DNA from: PFJX01 sp964542455
Lineage (GTDB): Bacteria > Pseudomonadota > Gammaproteobacteria > Burkholderiales > Thiobacillaceae
Reading direction: 5' to 3'
DNA: 64,000 bases
Assembly: GCA_964542455.1 (NCBI GenBank)
Contig: CAZIUC010000004.1
Location: 107,694-171,693 of the forward strand
The first letter of the stretch is position 1, and the number at the start of each line of letters is the position of its first letter. Shown in pieces: positions 26,757 to 34,129 of this stretch. The notes below the pieces were generated by a model, which was given only the letters and a program-made list of their open reading frames with translations, was not told where the DNA came from and did no database searches. A program made the position numbers and the translations under genes.

Positions 26757-27726
26757 CTACCTCATCCGCCGCATCCTCTACGCCATCCCCATCCTGCTGG
26801 GGGTGAACCTGCTCACCTTCGCGCTGTTCTTCATGGTCAACACGCCGGACGACATGGCGCGCATCCATCTCGGCGCCAAGCACGTCACGGCGGATGCCAT
26901 CAGCCGCTGGAAGAGCGAACACGGCTACGACAAGCCGCTGTTCTTCAACGATCAAGCGGAAGGCTCGGCGCGGGCGGTGGATACGCTGTTCGTGGAGAAA
27001 TCGCTCAAATTGTTCGCCCTGGATTTCGGCGCCGCCGATGATGGCCGTGATATCGCCCGCGAGATCGGCACGCGCATGTGGCCGAGTCTGGCGATCGCGC
27101 TGCCCACCTTCCTGGTCGGCCTGCTCGCCTACATCAGTTTCGCCCTCTTGCTGGTGTTCTTCCGGGGCACCCGCCTGGATACGGCCGGGGTGGTGCTGTG
27201 CGTGGCGTTGATGTCGATCTCCGGCCTGTTCTACGTGATCGGCGGCCAGTATCTGATGGGCAAGCTGTGGCACTGGTTTCCCATTTCCGGCTATCAGCCG
27301 GGGCTGGATGCCTGGAAATTCCTGCTGATGCCGGTGCTGGTCAGCGTGGTGGCGAGCATCGGCGATTCGGCGCGTTTCTACCGTGCCCTGTTCTACGAGG
27401 AGATCGCCAAGGATTACGTGCGCACCGCGCGCGCCAAGGGCTTGTCGGAAATACGTGTCCTGTTCCGCCATGTCCTGGGCAACGCCATGATTCCGATTCT
27501 GACCGGCGTGGTGGTGGTGATTCCGCGCCTGTTCATGGGCAGCCTGATCATCGAATCCTTTTTCGGCATTCCCGGTCTGGGCAGCTACACCATCGACGCC
27601 ATCCAGGCGCAGGACTTCGCCATCGTCCGCTCCATGGTGTTCCTCGGTTCGCTGCTCTACATCCTCGGCCTGGTGCTGACCGACATTTCCTACACGCTGG
27701 TGGACCCGCGGGTGAGGCTGGAATGA
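26749..27726 (+). CDS. ABC transporter permease, OppB/YejB type
   Basis: This 325-aa inner-membrane protein starts with the classical MLNYLIRRILYAIPILLGVNLLTFALFF first helix. It has about six transmembrane segments and the EAA loop (EIAKDYVRTARAKGLSEIRVLFRHVLGNAMIPILT) that contacts the ATPase. C-terminal FFGIPGLGSYTIDAIQAQDF and LVDPRVRL are typical of OppB-type permeases. It overlaps the SBP gene by 8 bases. Substrates are probably di- or oligopeptides by family; specificity is unknown. Confidence 0.93.
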   Translation: MLNYLIRRILYAIPILLGVNLLTFALFFMVNTPDDMARIHLGAKHVTADAISRWKSEHGYDKPLFFNDQAEGSARAVDTLFVEKSLKLFALDFGAADDGRDIAREIGTRMWPSLAIALPTFLVGLLAYISFALLLVFFRGTRLDTAGVVLCVALMSISGLFYVIGGQYLMGKLWHWFPISGYQPGLDAWKFLLMPVLVSVVASIGDSARFYRALFYEEIAKDYVRTARAKGLSEIRVLFRHVLGNAMIPILTGVVVVIPRLFMGSLIIESFFGIPGLGSYTIDAIQAQDFAIVRSMVFLGSLLYILGLVLTDISYTLVDPRVRLE

Positions 27727-27758
27727 AAGTGATCATGTGGGCCTTGGCACAGGGTTGC

Positions 27759-27919
27759 TTCCCCCTTTTTCAAAGGGGGGCGGGGGGGGATTTAGCCACG
27801 TTTGCCAGAGCCACGGCCTCAGAAATCCCCCCTAACCCCCCTTTGAAAAAAGGGGGAATCCGCGCCCCGAATTCATTAACGACCCACGCGAACAGCGCCT
27901 TTGAAAAAGGGGGGAGTTT
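27759..27919. repeat. TTCAAAGGGGGG/AAATCCCCC element between the permease genes (copy B2)
   Basis: The left arm TTCCCCCTTTTTCAAAGGGG runs on to GGGGATTTAG. The right arm has AAATCCCCCCTAACCCCCC followed by TTTGAAAAAAGGGGGAAT. An extra half-copy, CCTTTGAAAAAGGGGGGAG, ends next to the GTG of the second permease and provides its ribosome-binding site (GGGGGGAG). It fills almost the entire 193-base gap between two genes that would normally touch. Confidence 0.85.
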
Positions 27920-29362
27920 GTGATCAAACCCGTGCTGCTCTGGTCCGATGTTCTGATCCTCGTGCTGCTGTGGAGTGTGGCGGTGCTGATCTGGCTGGCA
28001 CGCAACAACGAGGCCCTGCGCGGCCCCTGGCGCCAGTTGATGCGGCAACCGGTGGGCGCCAGCACCGCACTGATCCTCGCGGTCTACGTCGGCATCGGCC
28101 TGCTCGATTCCGTGCATTACGTGGAACGCCTGCCCGACGCGCCCGGCCAGGCGGCGCAGTACAGCGGCGAGGTACGCTCGGGGCTGGACTGGGCGCTGGC
28201 ACCACTGCGCGAGAAGGTCGAGAAAACCTATTCGGCGCCGTTCGCCACGCAGCTTTATGCCAAGGAGACCATGAAGGGGCCGGATGGCGGTGAACTGCGC
28301 GATTTCCCCCGGCTGAAATACGGCGGCGCGCATCTGGCCGACCCGCAACAGGACTTCTGGCCGGATGTGCTGACGCGCGGTGGGCTGGGGATGTTGGGCG
28401 GGTTGATTGTCTGGCTGGTTTTCTTCCCCCTTTTTCAAAGGAGGAGCGAGGGGGATTTAGTGGCGACCGCATCTAGTGCCAAGAACAAATCCCTGATGAA
28501 GCCCCTACCCTTCGGTACCCTAACCCCCCTTTGGCAAAGGGGGGGATACGGGCGCGCGTTTTCGTCGACCTTCCTCGCCATCGGCCTTCTCGCCGGCCTG
28601 TTCATCGCGCTCGCGCCGTACTACCACATCCTCGGCACCGACAAGGTGGGCCAGGACGTGCTTTACCTGTCGCTCAAGTCCATCCGCACCGGCCTTCTGA
28701 TCGGTAGCCTCACCACCCTGGTGATGCTGCCCTTCGCCCTGGGGTTGGGCATCGCCGCAGGCTATTTCGGCGGCCGCGTCGACGATGTCATTCAGTACCT
28801 CTATACGACCTTGAACTCCATTCCCGGCGTGTTGCTGATCGCCGCCGCCGTGCTGGTGGTGCAGGTGCAGATCGAAGCTCATGCCGAATTGTTCAACACC
28901 GCCGCCGCGCGATCCGATGTGCGTCTGCTGGCGCTGTGCGGGATTCTCGGCGTCACCGGCTGGACGGGCCTGGCGCGACTGTTGCGGGCCGAGGCGCTGA
29001 AATTGCGTGAACTGGAATTCGTGGTGGCCGCCCGCGCCTTCGGGATCAGTCATGGCCGCATCCTGCTGCGCCATCTACTGCCCAACGTCATGCACCTGGT
29101 GTTGATTACCGTGGTGCTCGACTTCTCCGGCTTGGTCCTGGCCGAGGCAGTGTTGTCCTATGTCGGCGTGGGCGTCGATCCGGGCATGATCAGTTTCGGC
29201 AACATGATCAACGGCGCGCGTCTGGAGTTGGCGCGAGATCCGGTGGTGTGGTGGCAATTGGCCGCCGCTTTCCTGTTCATGTTCGTGCTGGTGCTGGCCG
29301 CCAACCTGTTCGCCGACCAGGTGCGCGACGCGCTCGATCCGAAGTCGAGTGGACGCGGATGA
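27920..29362 (+). CDS. ABC transporter permease, OppC/YejE type, with an in-frame repeat insertion
   Basis: This 480-aa protein starts at GTG 27920; its ribosome-binding site comes from the repeat just upstream. The C-terminal ~270 residues are a standard OppC domain: HILGTDKVGQDVLYLSLKSIR, the EAA loop (LKLRELEFVVAARAFGISHGRILLRHLLPNV) and AEAVLSYVGVGVDPGMISFGNMI. The N-terminus has extra helices as in YejE. Residues ~169-210 (FPLFQRRSEGDLV...LTPLWQRGG) derive from repeat copy B3 and lengthen the protein beyond the usual ~340-430. The frame is intact, so function may persist. The stop overlaps the ATPase start as ATGA. Confidence 0.88.
   Translation: MIKPVLLWSDVLILVLLWSVAVLIWLARNNEALRGPWRQLMRQPVGASTALILAVYVGIGLLDSVHYVERLPDAPGQAAQYSGEVRSGLDWALAPLREKVEKTYSAPFATQLYAKETMKGPDGGELRDFPRLKYGGAHLADPQQDFWPDVLTRGGLGMLGGLIVWLVFFPLFQRRSEGDLVATASSAKNKSLMKPLPFGTLTPLWQRGGYGRAFSSTFLAIGLLAGLFIALAPYYHILGTDKVGQDVLYLSLKSIRTGLLIGSLTTLVMLPFALGLGIAAGYFGGRVDDVIQYLYTTLNSIPGVLLIAAAVLVVQVQIEAHAELFNTAAARSDVRLLALCGILGVTGWTGLARLLRAEALKLRELEFVVAARAFGISHGRILLRHLLPNVMHLVLITVVLDFSGLVLAEAVLSYVGVGVDPGMISFGNMINGARLELARDPVVWWQLAAAFLFMFVLVLAANLFADQVRDALDPKSSGRG
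28424..28548. repeat. TTCAAAGGGGGG/AAATCCCCC element inside the second permease gene (copy B3)
   Basis: The left arm TTCCCCCTTTTTCAAAGGAG runs to GGGGGATTTAG. The right side has ACAAATCCC and then CCCCCCTTTGGCAAAGGGGG. The arms are more diverged than in B1 and B2, suggesting an older insertion. Length is ~125 bp and the frame is kept. Confidence 0.8.
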
Positions 29363-31242
29363 AGACGCTCATGAAAGGACTGTTGGTTGAAAACCTGAGT
29401 GTCGAGATCACCGCCGGTAGTCGTCTGTTGAAGCCGGTGGATGGCGTCAGTTTCGCGATTGGCGCCGATGAATGCGTGGCGCTGCTGGGCGAGTCCGGTT
29501 GTGGCAAATCGATGACCGCGCTGGCTCTGATGCGCTTGCTTCCGGATGGCGCGCGGGTGGCGGCGGGCAGCGCGCGACTGGAAGGCGAGGAATTGTTCGC
29601 CCTGCCGGAAGCGGCGATGGGTGAAATACGTGGCGGTCGTCTGGCGATGATTTTCCAGGAGCCGCAGACCAGCCTGAACCCGGTGATGACGGTCGCGGAA
29701 CAAATCGGCGAGGCCCTCGCCGCGCACCGCGATCTGACAGGTGATGCCGCGCGGGACGAGGCCGGACGATTGCTGGAAGCGGTCGGTTTGACTCGCGACC
29801 GTCTCTCCGCCTACCCGTTCCAGCTTTCCGGCGGCCAGCGGCAGCGGGCGTTGATTGCGATGATGCTGGCGGGCGAACCGGAGGTGCTGATCGCCGACGA
29901 ACCCACCACCGCGCTGGACGTGACCGTGCAGGCACAGATACTGGCCCTGCTGCGCGACCTGCAACGGCAGCGCGGCATGGGCCTGCTGCTGATCACGCAC
30001 GACCTCGACGTGGCGAGCGACATGGCCGACCGCGTGGCGGTGATGTATGCCGGCCAGATCGTCGAGTGGGCCGATCGTGACAGCCTCTATGCCACGCCGC
30101 GCCATCCTTACACGCAAAAGCTGTTTGCCGTGTTGCCCCGCCTGGAACGGCGCGGCGAGCGCCTGGACAGCCTGCCCGGCCGCGTGCCGCCGCCCGATGC
30201 CGTGATCATCGGTTGCCGTTTCGCGGAACGCTGCCCGACGGTTTTCGCGCGTTGCCGCGAGGAGGCGCCCGGCTTCCATGAGGCGGCGCCGGGGCATTTC
30301 GCGCGTTGCCATCTGGCTTTGCTCCCCTCCCCCATCGGGGGAGGGGCCGGGGGAGAGGGAGCGACGGTTGATCGGAGGTTGGTGGTCGATCGGACGTTGT
30401 TCCCTCTCCCCAGCCCTCCCCCGGAGGGGGAGGGAGTGGTATTGGAAGTTCGTGACCTCGCCGTCCACTTCCCCATCCGCAAAGGCTTGTTCCGCCACAC
30501 CGTCGATCACTTCAAGGCGGTGGACGGGGTCAGCCTGTCCATCCAGGCCGGCGAGACGCTGGCGCTGGTGGGGGAATCCGGTTGTGGCAAGAGCACCCTG
30601 GCGCGCGCGATATTGCGCCTGATCGAACCCACTTGTGGCGAAGTGCGGGTGGCGGGCGTGGCGGTGGGCGGGCTTTCCGGCGAGGTGTTGCGGAAAAAGC
30701 GCGCCGAGATGCAGATCGTGTTCCAGGATCCGTTCTCCTCGCTCAACCCACGCATGCGCATCGGCGAAATCCTGGAAGAGGGCATGGCCGCGCTGCTGCC
30801 GCTGACGGCCGCCGAGCGGCGCGCGCGGATCGCGCAATTGCTCGATCAGGTCGGTCTGCCCGGCGACGCGGTCGGCCGCTATCCACACGAGTTCTCCGGT
30901 GGCCAACGACAACGCATCGCCATCGCTCGCGCCCTGGCGGTGCAACCCAAGTTGTTGATTCTCGACGAGCCGACCAGCGCGCTGGATGTCTCGGTGCAGG
31001 CGCAAATTCTCAACCTGCTGGCGGATTTGCAGGCGGCGCATGGCCTGGCCTACCTGTTCATCACCCATAACCTGCCGGTGGTGGGCTACTTGGCGCGGCG
31101 CGTGGCGGTGATGCGGGCGGGGCGCATCGTCGAGGAAGGCCCGGTGGAACGTCTGTTGACCGCGCCACAACATGAATACACCCGTCTGTTGCTGGATTCG
31201 GCGCCGGGCAAGCACCCCTTTGTAGGTCAGGTTGGCGCGTAG
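29359..31242 (+). CDS. Dual ABC-transporter ATPase, YejF/DppDF-fusion type
   Basis: This 627-aa protein contains two complete ATPase halves. The first has Walker A GESGCGKS at residues 44-51, signature LSGGQRQR and Walker B LIADEP. The second has Walker A GESGCGKS near 405, signature FSGGQRQR and LLILDEPTSALDVS. The first half ends in the Opp/Dpp C-terminal motif with GCRFAERCP. The linker (~321-360) is translated from a CCCTCCCCC-type repeat (ALLPSPIGGGAGGEG, PLPSPPPEGEG). The start is ATG 29359 overlapping the permease stop; ATG 29371 is an alternative. It powers the peptide importer encoded by the three preceding genes. Confidence 0.93.
   Translation: MKTLMKGLLVENLSVEITAGSRLLKPVDGVSFAIGADECVALLGESGCGKSMTALALMRLLPDGARVAAGSARLEGEELFALPEAAMGEIRGGRLAMIFQEPQTSLNPVMTVAEQIGEALAAHRDLTGDAARDEAGRLLEAVGLTRDRLSAYPFQLSGGQRQRALIAMMLAGEPEVLIADEPTTALDVTVQAQILALLRDLQRQRGMGLLLITHDLDVASDMADRVAVMYAGQIVEWADRDSLYATPRHPYTQKLFAVLPRLERRGERLDSLPGRVPPPDAVIIGCRFAERCPTVFARCREEAPGFHEAAPGHFARCHLALLPSPIGGGAGGEGATVDRRLVVDRTLFPLPSPPPEGEGVVLEVRDLAVHFPIRKGLFRHTVDHFKAVDGVSLSIQAGETLALVGESGCGKSTLARAILRLIEPTCGEVRVAGVAVGGLSGEVLRKKRAEMQIVFQDPFSSLNPRMRIGEILEEGMAALLPLTAAERRARIAQLLDQVGLPGDAVGRYPHEFSGGQRQRIAIARALAVQPKLLILDEPTSALDVSVQAQILNLLADLQAAHGLAYLFITHNLPVVGYLARRVAVMRAGRIVEEGPVERLLTAPQHEYTRLLLDSAPGKHPFVGQVGA
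30321..30436. repeat. CCCTCCCCC/GGGGGAGGG palindromic element in the ATPase linker (copy C1)
   Basis: The left end, GCTCCCCTCCCCC followed by CGGGGGAGGGG and GGGAGAGGGAGCGACGG, is mirrored by GTTCCCTCTCC and CCCTCCCCCGGAGGGGGAGG at the right. It is ~116 bp and in frame, inserted exactly between the two ATPase domains. The same terminal sequence, including GAGGGA(G/A)CGACGGT, flanks the nuclease insert in recG. Confidence 0.88.
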
Positions 31243-31329
31243 CGTCTACTTGTCGATCATTCTGGTTTGAGGGTGGATCGTCAGGTAGCTTTCGACAACC
31301 TGGCCTGCGAGTCGGCGCGGAAAGCGCGG

Positions 31330-31371
31330 AAGCAATAAAAAAGCGGGCCGAAGCCCGCTTTTTTATTGCTT
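31330..31371. terminator. Bidirectional terminator between the ABC operon and the cytochrome c gene
   Basis: AAGCAATAAAAAAGCGGGC pairs perfectly with GCCCGCTTTTTTATTGCTT over 19 bp around a CGAA tetraloop. The A-run and T-run on either side of the GC core make it a rho-independent terminator in both directions. It separates the convergent ABC operon and the cytochrome c gene. Confidence 0.95.
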
Positions 31372-31383
31372 CCGCCAGCTGGA

Positions 31384-31686
31384 TCAATGAGACATGATGA
31401 ACTTGGCCAGCGCGGCGGCGTCGCCCGCGGCTTTGGCTTGCGGCGGCATCGGGATCTTGCCGTAGACGCCCTTGCTGCCTTTGGCGATCACGTCGACGAT
31501 TTTCTTCTCGGCATCCTTGTCGCCCTTGTGCTTAACGGCGATGTCTTTCCAGGTGGGGCCCATCTTCTTGGCGGTGGCGTCGTGGCAGACGAAACAGTTG
31601 TTCTTTTTGGCCAGGTCGACATCGGCGAAAGCGGCACCGGAGGTGACCAGGGCAGCGGCAACGGCGAGGGTAGTCAGAAGTTTCAT
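31384..31686 (-). CDS. Periplasmic cytochrome c (c-551/c8 type)
   Basis: The start is the ATG whose complement is at 31684-31686, preceded by AAGGAACG, giving 100 aa. It has a Sec signal (KLLTTLAVAAALVTSGAAFA), a haem-binding CFVCH at residues 31-35, GPTWKDIAVKH, and the distal methionine in GKIPMPPQ. These features match small class I cytochromes c8/c551 that carry electrons to terminal oxidases or nitrite reductase in the periplasm. A candidate promoter with an FNR-like site lies upstream. An upstream in-frame ATG would give a nonsensical N-terminus. Confidence 0.93.
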   Translation of the reverse strand: MKLLTTLAVAAALVTSGAAFADVDLAKKNNCFVCHDATAKKMGPTWKDIAVKHKGDKDAEKKIVDVIAKGSKGVYGKIPMPPQAKAAGDAAALAKFIMSH

Positions 31687-31720
31687 ACACGTTCCTTTCA
31701 GGGTGGAGTGAGGTGGCAAA

Positions 31721-31761
31721 AGTATATAAGAAGTCACTAAACAGTACTTGATCTATGTCAC
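31721..31761 (-). promoter_or_regulatory. Candidate FNR/ANR-type promoter for the cytochrome c gene
   Basis: On the minus strand a TATACT -10 lies at 31726-31721. On the plus strand TTGATCTATGTCAC (31748-31761) matches 8 of 10 defined positions of the FNR consensus TTGAT-N4-ATCAA. Assuming a start near 31714, the site is centred at about -41, the classic activating position. This suggests induction at low oxygen, but it is a prediction only. Confidence 0.45.
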
Positions 31762-31764
31762 TCG

Positions 31765-32577
31765 CTACCACGACACCACATGCACGTTGGAAAGCGTGCG
31801 ACCGAGGAATCGCTCGCCGATGGTCTGGAAACGTAGCGGTACATCCGTGACCCAGAAATGATAGTCCGGTGGCGTGCGGTTCGGGTTGTGTAGATTGAGT
31901 TCAGTGAGCAGATCCGCGGTCTGTTCCGCCATTGCTTCGGCGGAATCCACCAGTTTGATATCGGGACCGACCACGTCCTGCAACAGGGATTTCAACAAGG
32001 GGTAATGGGTGCAGCCCAGCACCAGACTGTCCACCTTCTCCGCCAGCACCGGTTTCAGGTATTCCTGCGCGGTCATGCGAGTGACCGGGTGGTCCAGCCA
32101 GCCTTCTTCCACCAGTGGCACCAGCAGGGCGCAGGCCTGCGAGGTGAGGCGCGCTTCCGGTTCGATATTGTGGATGGCGCGCGCATAGGCGTTGCTGTTG
32201 ATGGTGGTCGGCGTGCCGATGACACCGATGCGCCGTGTCCGCGTGGCGGCCAGGGCTTCGATCGCGCCGGCCTCGATCACGTCCAGCACCGGCGTCGGCG
32301 AGAGATCGCGCACCACCTGGGCGGCGACGGCGGCCATCGTGTTGCAGGCGATGATCAGCACCTTGACCCGTTTTTCCAGCAGGAATTCGGCAATCTGGGT
32401 GGTGTAGTGGGAGATGGTCTGCACCGACTTGACGCCATAGGGCACCCGCGCGGTGTCGCCGAAGTAGTGGATGGATTCGAACGGCAGCCGCTCCATCAGC
32501 GCGCGCACCACGGTCAGTCCGCCGACGCCGGAATCGAACACGCCGATGGGACTGCGCGGATCAAGATGGTTCTGCAT
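31765..32577 (-). CDS. murI: Glutamate racemase
   Basis: MurI makes D-glutamate for peptidoglycan. The 270-aa product starts at the ATG complementary to 32575-32577 (MQNHLDPRSPIGVFDSGVGG). Both catalytic cysteines are present, in ACNTMAA (near 80) and GCTHYPLL (near 190), with their partner motifs DSGVGG and PYGVKS. Length is normal. Its first 17 bases overlap the end of queG, so the two are probably cotranscribed on the minus strand. Confidence 0.96.
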   Translation of the reverse strand: MQNHLDPRSPIGVFDSGVGGLTVVRALMERLPFESIHYFGDTARVPYGVKSVQTISHYTTQIAEFLLEKRVKVLIIACNTMAAVAAQVVRDLSPTPVLDVIEAGAIEALAATRTRRIGVIGTPTTINSNAYARAIHNIEPEARLTSQACALLVPLVEEGWLDHPVTRMTAQEYLKPVLAEKVDSLVLGCTHYPLLKSLLQDVVGPDIKLVDSAEAMAEQTADLLTELNLHNPNRTPPDYHFWVTDVPLRFQTIGERFLGRTLSNVHVVSW

Positions 32578-33652
32578 GCTTTTCTGCCTGGCGGGAAAGC
32601 GCCCATTGTAGATGCTCGCGCAGCAGCGCCGAGGGGTGGTCGCGGCGTGTTTCCAGGGCGGCGACGGCAACCGGTGAGGGCGGCGCGTTGCCTAGCGCCA
32701 CGGCGATATTGCGCAGCCAGCGCTCATGGCCGATGCGGCGGATGGCCGAACCTTCAAGGCGGGCCAGGAATTCCGCCTCACTCCAGGCGAACAGTTCGCT
32801 CAAGCTGGCTGTGTCCAGCTTGTGGCGTGGCTGGAAGTCCGGCACGGCGCCGGGATGGGTGGCAAGGTCGGCGAAGCGATTCCACGGGCAGGCCAGTTGG
32901 CAGTCGTCGCAGCCGTAGATGCGGTTGCCCAGCAGCGGGCGCAAATCACCGGGAATGGCGCCGGCATGTTCGATGGTCAGGTAGGAGATGCAGCGCCGCG
33001 CATCCACCTGGTAAGGCGCGACGATGGCGCGGGTCGGGCAGATGTCGATGCAGGCCTGGCAGGTGCCGCAATGGCCTTCATCCGGCTCATCCGGCAAGAA
33101 CGGCAGATCGGTGAACAGTTCGCCGAGAAAGAACCAGGAGCCTTGCCGGGTCAGCAGCAGCGTGTGTTTGCCGCGCCAACCCAGGCTGGCGCGGCTGGCC
33201 AGGGCGACTTCCAGGATCGGCGCGCTGTCGGAAAAGGGCCGCGCCTGAAACGGGCCGATTTCAGCGGCGATGCGTTCCGCCAGTTTCTGCAGGCGGCTAC
33301 GCATCAGCTTGTGGTAATCGCGCCCCAGGGCATAGCGGGAGACGTAAGCGCGTTCCGGGTCGGCGAGGTTTTCCCAGGAATCGGCGGCATCCGGCCGATA
33401 GTCCAGGCGCACGCTGATGACGCTGGCGGTTCCGGGCACCAGTTCGGTGGGTCGCGCGCGGGCGGCGCCGTGCCGGGCCATATAATCCATGTCTCCGTGA
33501 AATCCCCGCGCCAGCCAATCCATGAGTTCCGTTTCCGCCGCCCCCAATTCAATGGGCGCGAATCCCACCGCGCTGAAACCCAGTTGCTGTCCCCATTGCC
33601 GGATCAACGGTTTCAATGCGGCCAGTGTTGCGGGAGAACGGTCGTGAGTCAT
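32561..33652 (-). CDS. queG: Epoxyqueuosine reductase QueG
   Basis: QueG carries out the last step of queuosine tRNA modification, reducing epoxyqueuosine with cobalamin and two 4Fe-4S clusters. The 363-aa protein has the N-terminal DUF1730 region (GFSAVGFAPIEL, VISVRLDYRPD) and ferredoxin motifs CGTCQACIDICP and CDDCQLACPWN, the latter followed by the RNIAVALGN helical repeat. The annotated ATG lies 9 bases inside the divergent tsaE gene. A TTG about 13 codons downstream (LKPLIRQWG) would match shorter homologues. Confidence 0.95.
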   Translation of the reverse strand: MTHDRSPATLAALKPLIRQWGQQLGFSAVGFAPIELGAAETELMDWLARGFHGDMDYMARHGAARARPTELVPGTASVISVRLDYRPDAADSWENLADPERAYVSRYALGRDYHKLMRSRLQKLAERIAAEIGPFQARPFSDSAPILEVALASRASLGWRGKHTLLLTRQGSWFFLGELFTDLPFLPDEPDEGHCGTCQACIDICPTRAIVAPYQVDARRCISYLTIEHAGAIPGDLRPLLGNRIYGCDDCQLACPWNRFADLATHPGAVPDFQPRHKLDTASLSELFAWSEAEFLARLEGSAIRRIGHERWLRNIAVALGNAPPSPVAVAALETRRDHPSALLREHLQWALSRQAEKHAEPS

Positions 33653-34129
33653 GTCGGCGATGATAACGGCGAGTTCACCACCACGCTGCCCGACGATGCC
33701 GCCACCCAGGCGCTGGGCGCGCGACTGGCGCGGGTACTGGAACCGGGCTTGAGCATCTGGCTATGCGGCGATCTGGGCGCGGGGAAGACCACGTTGACGC
33801 GTGGCCTGTTGCGAGAACTGGGTTATGGTGGACGTGTCAAGAGTCCGACCTATACTCTGGTTGAACTTTATCCGTTTTCGAGTTTCAATCTATACCACTT
33901 TGATTTGTATCGATTTGTTGATCAGGATGAATGGGAAGATGCGGGCTTCCGCGAATACTTCAACGACACCAGCCTGTGCTTGGTGGAATGGCCGGAAAAG
34001 GGCGGTGCTCTGCTGCCCGGGCCGGATATCCGGGTTGGCCTGGATATCCTCGACACAGGGCGTATCGCCCATGTGCAAGGGCTGACGGAGGCTGGCAGAA
34101 AATGCATCGCTCATTTATCCATATCTTGA
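33644..34129 (+). CDS. tsaE: tRNA threonylcarbamoyladenosine biosynthesis ATPase TsaE
   Basis: TsaE is the P-loop ATPase of the TsaBDE complex that makes t6A37 in tRNAs. The 161-aa product has a Walker A GDLGAGKTT near residue 45, SPTYTLVELY, NLYHFDLYR and VEWPEKG, all standard. GTG 33644 is the only plausible start in frame and has GGGAG upstream; the start region overlaps the start of divergent queG by 9 bases. The stop lies inside amiC, giving a tsaE-amiC operon. Confidence 0.95.
   Translation: MSHVGDDNGEFTTTLPDDAATQALGARLARVLEPGLSIWLCGDLGAGKTTLTRGLLRELGYGGRVKSPTYTLVELYPFSSFNLYHFDLYRFVDQDEWEDAGFREYFNDTSLCLVEWPEKGGALLPGPDIRVGLDILDTGRIAHVQGLTEAGRKCIAHLSIS

Noticed and set aside
25903..28548. 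Transporter operon regarded as pseudogenes because of insertions
   Set aside because: All intragenic insertions preserve the reading frame and lie outside recognised motifs; the downstream domains are intact, so loss of function is not shown.
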